Positions 7,366-11,911 of a stretch of DNA of 11,911 nucleotides are shown piece by piece. The stretch covers positions 1 to 11,911 of the forward strand of contig CAMPCG010000057.1 in assembly GCA_946644025.1 (NCBI GenBank), in the 5' to 3' direction. The stretch's first letter is position 1, and each line of letters opens with the position of its first letter. The translations under genes were made by a program, and so were the position numbers. Source of the stretch: an uncultured Prevotellaceae bacterium (GTDB taxonomy: Bacteria > Bacteroidota > Bacteroidia > Bacteroidales > Bacteroidaceae). The notes beneath the pieces are model-generated. The model had not been told where the DNA came from. It did no database searches and saw nothing but the letters and a program-made list of their open reading frames with translations.

Positions 7366-8214
7366 ATGAACAAGAACACGTCAAACAGTTATCTTAGAAT
7401 GATACGCAGAGTGGTAATCATACTTATCGCTTATCACTTTTCACTTATCACTTCTATGGCGCAGTGTGGCATTGAGAACACCGCGTTCCAGTCTGGCGAG
7501 AAGCTGGACTACGACCTTCACTTCAACTGGAAGTTCGTATGGCTGAAGGTGGGCAGCGCCACCATGCACACCACGCAGACCACCCACGAGGGCAAGCCCG
7601 TCTACAAGGCCAGCCTCATCACCCGGGGCAACAGCAAACTCGACAATGTCTTCATGATGCGCGACACACTGCTCTCGCTCTGCTCCAAGGACGACCTCGC
7701 CCCCGTCTACTTCCGCAAGGGAGCCCGCGAGGGCAAGCGCTACTACGTCGACGAGCTGTGGTACACCTACCCGCGCGGCAACTGCCACCTGAAGATGCAC
7801 CGCATCACCGACGAGGGCGAGCACAAATGGCAGGAGAAGGAGTACGCCTCGTGTATCTACGACATGATGAGCATCTTCCTCCGTGCCCGCAACTTCGACG
7901 TCTCCAACATGAAGAAAGGCGACATCGTGGCGCTGCCCATCAGCGATGCCAAGCGTCTCTCTAACTCGTGGATGGAGTTTCGCGGCCGCGACACCTTCAA
8001 GGTGAGCAGCACGAAGGAGAAGTTCCGCTGTCTGGTATTCTCGTTCTATGAGCACGAGAACGGCAAGACCCACGAGCTCATACGCTTCTACATCACCGAC
8101 GACCAGAACCACATCCCCGTGCGCCTCGACATGTTCCTCTCCTTCGGCTCGGCCAAGGCTTTCCTCAAGAGCTACGAAGGGGTGCGCTCAGAGATGACGT
8201 CGAAGATAAACTAA
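7366..8214 (+). CDS. DUF3108 family exported protein
   Basis: This 282-aa protein resembles the DUF3108 family of periplasmic or envelope proteins, whose function is not established. The mature part opens with SGEKLDYDLHFNWKFVWLKVGSATM, the usual start of this domain (a tyrosine-rich strand, then GSA), and continues as alternating beta strands with no catalytic motif I recognise. A signal peptide is likely: RMIRRVV, a hydrophobic stretch (IILIAYHFSLITS), and probable cleavage after SMA (about residue 32). ATG at 7399 (residue 12) is an alternative start giving a more compact signal peptide. Part of the hydrophobic stretch is encoded by a 7-nt tandem repeat at 7423-7455. The gene converges on the CcsBA gene with 15 bp between the stop codons and no visible terminator. 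Confidence 0.8.
   Translation: MNKNTSNSYLRMIRRVVIILIAYHFSLITSMAQCGIENTAFQSGEKLDYDLHFNWKFVWLKVGSATMHTTQTTHEGKPVYKASLITRGNSKLDNVFMMRDTLLSLCSKDDLAPVYFRKGAREGKRYYVDELWYTYPRGNCHLKMHRITDEGEHKWQEKEYASCIYDMMSIFLRARNFDVSNMKKGDIVALPISDAKRLSNSWMEFRGRDTFKVSSTKEKFRCLVFSFYEHENGKTHELIRFYITDDQNHIPVRLDMFLSFGSAKAFLKSYEGVRSEMTSKIN
7423..7455. repeat. Heptanucleotide tandem repeat inside the DUF3108 signal peptide
   Basis: The unit CTTATCA recurs every 7 nt: CTTATCG at 7423, CTTATCA at 7430, CTTTTCA at 7437, CTTATCA at 7444, then a partial CTTCT at 7451. It is translated as LIAYHFSLITS, the hydrophobic core of the signal peptide. Seven is not a multiple of three, so gain or loss of one unit would shift the reading frame. 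Confidence 0.8.
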
Positions 8215-8229
8215 GCACCCAACACCTAA

Positions 8230-9663
8230 CTAATAGGTATGCACACTTGCCCCTTGTGCTGAAGGCAGATAGTTGATGCCCCACCAGCACATCTGCAACA
8301 GCACAAAGGAAATGATAATCAGCCATAGGGCCAGCCGATTGGCATCTGGCTCTTGGCTTTTGGCTTTTGGCATTAAGCGGTAATGGACGTAGACGAGGAA
8401 GGAGAGCCAGGTGATAGCCGCCCAGGTCTCCTTGGGGTCCCATGACCAGTAGTGACCCCAGGCCTCCTTTGCCCAGAGGGCACCAAAGAGCATGCCAAAG
8501 GTCATGAAGATCAGACCGACATAAACGAGGCTGTCGATTATCTCAAGGCGCTGGGTGTTGCCTATCCACCTGCCACCTATCACCTTCATCAAAGCCATCA
8601 CGGCAGCCACACCCATCAGGGAGTAGCAGACGATGTAGACAAGGATATGGGGCGTGAACCACGGGCTTTGCAGAGCAGGCACAAGTTCTTTGGAACGGAT
8701 AACCGGCATGAAGTAGCTGACCAAGGCGAGTGCCACGACCACGAGAATGCCTATCGGCAGGAGCCGCTTGTAGCTCCAACGTGTATAGGCCAGCAGGAAT
8801 AGCACCCCTATCAGCATGATGCCGAAACCGACATAGACGGCAGGCAGCCAAGGATCGCTGACGAGTTCCAGTATCGAAATCTGACTGTCGGCACCCATCT
8901 TCGTGTCGTAGCCATACTGATAGATTCTCCAGCCCTCCACCTCGTAGGGTTTGTTCACGTCGACAACAGTCTCGATGTTCTTTCCCGTTTTCGTCAGAAT
9001 CTGAATCTCTGAGGCGAAGCGGCGGGGCTTGCCGTCGTCGTAGGTCTCCATGATGAACTTCTTCAGTTCAATGGCGAGGGGCATTTCCTTGACGAGGCCA
9101 TCGGCAGCGAGTGCCCGCCATTCAGGTTCGCCGACAGCCGTAATCATCTTCACCCGCTGCATATCGGCATTGCCCAGCGTAGCTGTGGTGAGTGCTAAAA
9201 ACAGGCCCAGATGGTTCAGCAGGAACGCTACGTCAAGCCATTTACGCTTTGACGATTTACCATTTACGATTTTATAGAACCGCTTCAGCGTGACGACTCC
9301 CAGAATGACGGCGATATAGACATAGATGAGCACGAAAGGCCAGAACGACAGCATGTTATGGAGCCACGTGCCGCCGACCTCCTGCCTCGTCAGACCCATG
9401 ATAATCGTCAGCACCACAGCATAGGCCATTGCCGGAATAGCTGCCTGATACGTGCCGACGAACTGGAAGGCATAGACCTTCTTCCTCAGCAGAAACATCA
9501 CGGCAATCATTGCCAGAAATACTGCCAGCACTATCCCGTTGGCCGGCCAGGCAAACGCTTCCCACACCACAGAGCCGACACTCAGTTCCAGTGCCAGTCC
9601 TGCAAAGACAAGGCCTCCTCCTATGAGGAAGCCTTCCTTCATTGTCCAGGGTTTAGTCCACAC
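8230..9663 (-). CDS. ccsA: Compact fused ResB/CcsA (CcsBA-type) cytochrome c haem-attachment protein
   Basis: This 477-aa polytopic membrane protein probably delivers haem to the periplasm and attaches it to apocytochromes (cytochrome c maturation system II). About 11 hydrophobic helices are visible. A ResB-like half (about 10-295) contains NHLGLF in a helix (His151) and a periplasmic segment of about 105 residues (165-270). A CcsA-like half has the tryptophan-rich WWD motif AWGHYWSWDPKETWA (401-415), flanked by His339 (SPWFTPH) and His475 (SVHTY), with His427 in a helix between the motif and the C-terminus; these are the expected haem ligands. The start shown is GTG at 9663; ATG at 9642 is the alternative and gives 470 aa. 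The gene is last in nrfH-nrfA-ccsBA, which points to NrfA/NrfH as its substrates. It is about half the length of the fused CcsBA proteins of epsilonproteobacteria. Confidence 0.88.
   Translation of the reverse strand: MWTKPWTMKEGFLIGGGLVFAGLALELSVGSVVWEAFAWPANGIVLAVFLAMIAVMFLLRKKVYAFQFVGTYQAAIPAMAYAVVLTIIMGLTRQEVGGTWLHNMLSFWPFVLIYVYIAVILGVVTLKRFYKIVNGKSSKRKWLDVAFLLNHLGLFLALTTATLGNADMQRVKMITAVGEPEWRALAADGLVKEMPLAIELKKFIMETYDDGKPRRFASEIQILTKTGKNIETVVDVNKPYEVEGWRIYQYGYDTKMGADSQISILELVSDPWLPAVYVGFGIMLIGVLFLLAYTRWSYKRLLPIGILVVVALALVSYFMPVIRSKELVPALQSPWFTPHILVYIVCYSLMGVAAVMALMKVIGGRWIGNTQRLEIIDSLVYVGLIFMTFGMLFGALWAKEAWGHYWSWDPKETWAAITWLSFLVYVHYRLMPKAKSQEPDANRLALWLIIISFVLLQMCWWGINYLPSAQGASVHTY
8336..8377. 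repeat. 7-nt periodic repeat within the CcsBA gene (loop before the last helix)
   Basis: CTTTTGG occurs at 8357 and 8364, preceded at 7-nt steps by CTCTTGG (8350), CATCTGG (8343) and CGATTGG (8336), and followed by CATTAAG (8371). On the coding strand this gives the hydrophilic loop MPKAKSQEPDAN between the last two helices. The reading frame is intact. Confidence 0.7.
9239..9273. repeat. AT-rich 7-nt periodic repeat within the CcsBA gene (loop after helix 4)
   Basis: CGATTTA (9253), CCATTTA (9260) and CGATTTT (9267) follow each other at 7-nt steps, and a further CATTTAC lies at 9239. On the coding strand they encode the lysine-rich loop KIVNGKSSKRKW between hydrophobic segments. The base composition is much more AT-rich than the flanking codons. 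Confidence 0.6.
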
Positions 9664-9670
9664 CGAGATT

Positions 9671-9705
9671 ATTAACGATTTACTAATTTACAAATTACCA
9701 TTTAT
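9671..9705. repeat. AT-rich 7-nt periodic spacer between nrfA and the CcsBA gene
   Basis: The spacer reads in 7-nt steps as ATTAACG (9671), ATTTACT (9678), AATTTAC (9685), AAATTAC (9692) and CATTTAT (9699). It includes the nrfA stop codon (9702-9704). No hairpin or promoter box is visible, so nrfA and ccsBA are probably co-transcribed. Confidence 0.55.
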
Positions 9706-11234
9706 ATCTCGATGAGCTTACCGTTCTTCTTTGCCTCCTCAATCCACTTGGGTTCTATCTCCTGCAGGAAGCGCTGCTTCTTGTCGTTGAGCTTCTGCAT
9801 GTCAAGACCGATGGCAGCCTGTGCCTTGGCCTTTGTGGAATAGTCGGGAACGGGAATCTCGCCGGTGACGCCATACTTCACAGCCGAACGGGCGATGAGC
9901 AGACGGGCCTGCTGGGCATAATCAACGGAATGAGAGAGCAGGCGAATGACCTCCTGCGGAGCATGGAAGGTAGCGCCATGCGAGGCGATGGCATAGTCCC
10001 AGCGCCACTGGCTCTTGCGGAGCAGGTCCTGGATAGGCTTCAGCTCGGCCTCTGTGGCACCCTTGTCGATGAGGAACTTCGTCTCGAAGTGGGCACGGGC
10101 CAGCTCCTGCTCAGCACGGTCGCGCACCTCGTTGCACTTTTCCTGACGGTCGTAGACGTTCTGGCGCAGCACCTCGGCATCCTGTCGATGGCAGGTCTGA
10201 CAGGTACGGTCAATCTTGGCCAATGGCGACTGTATCTGGTGGTCGGAGAACTTCACGCCGCCCTCCTGCTTGTAAGGCATGTGGCAGTCGGCACACGACA
10301 CGCCGCGCTGGGCATGAATGCCCTGCAGGGCAATCTCGTAGCCGGGATGCTGAGCCTTCAGGATAGGTGTGCCGCTGAGGGCGTGCTTATAGTCGTAGAA
10401 GCCAATCTCGTCGAACCACTTCTCAGCGTCCTCACAAGTCATACCATAGTGCTGCGGGAACACGAGATAGTTGGCCTTGCCGGGATTCTGCGGGTCATCG
10501 GGCTTGATGAAGTAGTACTCCGTGTGGCATTGGGCACACACCAGCGAGCGCATTTCCTGATGGCTGGCCTTCCGCACATCCTTGCCCACCTGTGCCCAAG
10601 CCTCATAGAGAGCCGGACGGGCAGGACGCAGGTCCATCGTACGGGCATCGTGACAGTCGGAGCATCCAATGGTGTTCACCTCTTCGGCTCCCAACTCACT
10701 CCACTTTTTGGCATAGAAGTTGGCGGGGTCGAAGACAGAGCCGCTCTCGCTCAGTTCACGCATCATACGGGGCACATCGGGACCCTTGCACGTCCAGCAG
10801 GTAGCGGGCTGCATGTCGCCGTCGCCGTCGATGCCGGGATTGCCGGTACGCAGTATCTTGCGCATATCCTCCAGCGCATGCTTGTGTCCCCGAGGGGTGT
10901 TGTAATGACGTGAGAAGGCATAGCCTGCCCACAGCACCACCATCTCAGGACGCTGTTCGAGCACGTCGACCTCCTGCGAAGAGTTGTACTTCGACTTGAA
11001 CGTCGTGTCCTCCGTCATAGCCCATGTCTCGTACTCACGCGGATAGTCGGCCTTGAACTTCTCGTTCTGAGCCACTATCGAGTCCTCAAACACGGTGCGC
11101 TTGTTGTTGAACACGCTCACCACCTCGGCTCTGCGCTCCATCAACGAAGAAACAAGCAGTCCCAACAAGAACACCACAATCATTGAGCCTCCGAAGAGTG
11201 CCCATCCTTGCCATTTCTTTAATTGCTTTGCCAT
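9702..11234 (-). CDS. nrfA: Ammonia-forming cytochrome c nitrite reductase, catalytic subunit
   Basis: This 510-aa pentahaem enzyme reduces nitrite to ammonium with six electrons on the periplasmic side. Five haem sites are visible: the catalytic CWTCK (146-150), where lysine replaces histidine as haem ligand, and CSDCH (191-195), CAQCH (233-237), CADCH (314-318) and CQTCH (345-349). By comparison with characterised NrfA, the active-site residues should be Arg115 (PRGH), Tyr240 (CHTEYYF) and His307 (GIHAQRG). Glu239, Tyr240, Lys293 and Gln295 (LKAQHPGYE) fit the calcium site. A hydrophobic helix at about 11-31 acts as signal sequence or uncleaved anchor. The partner nrfH lies upstream and a haem-attachment gene directly downstream. 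The 165-bp gap to nrfH is long for partner subunits and is filled with repeats. Confidence 0.97.
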   Translation of the reverse strand: MAKQLKKWQGWALFGGSMIVVFLLGLLVSSLMERRAEVVSVFNNKRTVFEDSIVAQNEKFKADYPREYETWAMTEDTTFKSKYNSSQEVDVLEQRPEMVVLWAGYAFSRHYNTPRGHKHALEDMRKILRTGNPGIDGDGDMQPATCWTCKGPDVPRMMRELSESGSVFDPANFYAKKWSELGAEEVNTIGCSDCHDARTMDLRPARPALYEAWAQVGKDVRKASHQEMRSLVCAQCHTEYYFIKPDDPQNPGKANYLVFPQHYGMTCEDAEKWFDEIGFYDYKHALSGTPILKAQHPGYEIALQGIHAQRGVSCADCHMPYKQEGGVKFSDHQIQSPLAKIDRTCQTCHRQDAEVLRQNVYDRQEKCNEVRDRAEQELARAHFETKFLIDKGATEAELKPIQDLLRKSQWRWDYAIASHGATFHAPQEVIRLLSHSVDYAQQARLLIARSAVKYGVTGEIPVPDYSTKAKAQAAIGLDMQKLNDKKQRFLQEIEPKWIEEAKKNGKLIEI

Positions 11235-11399
11235 ATCGGTTATAATTTTAGATTTTAGAGTTTAGATTTTAGAGTTATTCTCGCTGCGCTGCGATTAAGA
11301 CTTAGGAGTTTAGAATTCAACAATTCTTAATTCTTAACTTGATAATCGCCGAAGGCGACAACTCTTAATTCTTAATTCTTACCTCTAAATTTGTGATTC
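11235..11399. repeat. Repeat-filled spacer between nrfH and nrfA
   Basis: This spacer holds no gene. Most of it runs with a 7-nt period. TTTAGAT and TTTAGAG alternate at 11247, 11254, 11261 and 11268, making two perfect 14-bp copies. A degenerate run covers 11294-11342, with CTTAATT at 11326 and CTTAACT at 11333. CTTAATT recurs at 11364, 11371, 11399 and 11413, with CTTACCT at 11378 and 11406; this last array continues past 11399 into the nrfH coding end. ATTCTTAATTCTTACCTCT is an exact 19-bp direct repeat at 11368-11386 and 11396-11414. A 5-bp hairpin (TCGCC, loop, GGCGA) lies at 11346-11358. No promoter box is visible on the minus strand. Confidence 0.75.
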
Positions 11400-11911
11400 T
11401 TAATTCTTACCTCTTAATTTTTGAATCCATTCCGGCACCGGGCTTGGTGGCAGCGGCGTCACTCCCTCGGCTCCAGGTGTAGCCATCAGCGAGTTCATGC
11501 CACCGTGGGGCACGTTGCGATGGCAGTCCCAGCAGACCTTGCCGCCCTGGGCCTGTTGCTGCATGTAGCCCATGCGGCCCGTCTGTACGAACTCCGTGTT
11601 CAGCTGCTCATGACAGCGTATACAGTTGTCCATCACCACCTGACCCGTCAGCTTCTCGGCCATCGGAGCCTGACGTTCAGAGTGCATCACGAAGTATGCC
11701 GTGTGCTTCAGTCCGTCAAACGCCTTGAAGCCATACTTCATGGCCAGGTTCTGGTGGGGCACATGACAGTCGTTGCACGTAGCCCCGTTGTTCTGGTCGT
11801 CGATACGTCCGTGCGAGGAGTGGCTCCACGTGGCATAGTAAGGAGTCATGATATGACAGTTGACGCAGGCCGACGGGTTATCGCCTATAAAATAAGTATG
11901 CGCCCTAAGCA
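11400..11911 (-). CDS. nrfH: Cytochrome c nitrite reductase small subunit NrfH, 5' end beyond the window
   Basis: NrfH is a membrane-anchored tetrahaem cytochrome of the NapC/NirT family that oxidises menaquinol and feeds electrons to NrfA. Four haem sites are visible: CVNCH (encoded at 11853-11867), then CNDCH, CIRCH and CWDCH. The first is followed by IM, giving CxxCHxM, the pattern in which methionine serves as ligand of haem 1 in NrfH. That methionine codon (11847-11849) is the first ATG inside the window but cannot be the start: the frame is open to the edge and reads upstream as RAHTYFIGDNPSA, typical of NrfH. The N-terminal membrane helix is therefore outside the window. The last residues (RGKN) and the stop codon are encoded by the 7-nt periodic repeat that fills the spacer to nrfA. 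Confidence 0.93.
   Translation of the reverse strand, partial: LRAHTYFIGDNPSACVNCHIMTPYYATWSHSSHGRIDDQNNGATCNDCHVPHQNLAMKYGFKAFDGLKHTAYFVMHSERQAPMAEKLTGQVVMDNCIRCHEQLNTEFVQTGRMGYMQQQAQGGKVCWDCHRNVPHGGMNSLMATPGAEGVTPLPPSPVPEWIQKLRGKN

Noticed and set aside
8215..8229. Bidirectional terminator between the convergent DUF3108 and CcsBA genes
   Set aside because: Only 15 bp separate the stops, and no inverted repeat is visible there.
9930..10913. 327-codon open frame on the plus strand opposite nrfA
   Set aside because: It lies wholly inside nrfA, whose five haem motifs are unmistakable; the antisense translation shows no domain and no start context.
11386..11393. TAAATTTG on the plus strand, matching the Bacteroidetes -7 consensus
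   Set aside because: It is inside the AT-rich heptamer array, has no -33 partner and points rightward against the nrf genes with no gene to serve. It is probably a chance match.

Overview
The window looks like chromosomal DNA of a Bacteroidales bacterium, most likely Prevotella-like (Prevotellaceae). Reasons: a Bacteroidetes-type -7 promoter box (TAnnTTTG class) in front of topA; a TopA without zinc-finger cysteines; a secreted protein ending in a YDLxGR...KG-type tail; a Big_5-type Ig-like lipoprotein and a DUF3108 protein near topA-aroK; and an nrfH-nrfA-ccsBA cytochrome c nitrite reductase cluster. Coding DNA is GC-rich. The short spacers are AT-rich and repetitive. I see no rRNA, tRNA, CRISPR array, transposase or phage gene.

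Layout, left to right. A secreted tyrosine phosphatase (86-1345) and a membrane-anchored family 2 glycosyltransferase (1364-2299) read rightward 18 bp apart. A 131-bp regulatory spacer follows, with a perfect 11-bp inverted repeat and a promoter box. It leads into topA (2431-4731), aroK (4760-5287) and an Ig-like lipoprotein (5284-7233) that overlaps aroK by 4 nt; these three are probably one operon. A 69-bp nested palindrome (7243-7311) separates them from a DUF3108 envelope protein (7366-8214). On the minus strand, converging on it, are nrfH (11400 to beyond the window edge), nrfA (9702-11234) and a compact fused ResB/CcsA haem-attachment protein (8230-9663).

How the genes work together. 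NrfH should take electrons from menaquinol and pass them to NrfA, which reduces nitrite to ammonium. NrfA has the special CxxCK active-site haem motif. The CcsBA-type protein encoded directly downstream is the natural candidate to attach the haems, in the same order as nrfH-nrfA-nrfI of Wolinella succinogenes. TopA and AroK are housekeeping enzymes for DNA supercoiling and the shikimate pathway.

The least ordinary signal is a family of AT-rich sequences with a 7-nt period. They fill the spacers between 7.3 and 11.4 kb and also run into coding sequence: the signal peptide of the DUF3108 protein, two loops of the CcsBA protein and the C-terminus of NrfH. Together with the nested palindrome, these are the parts most worth a second look.
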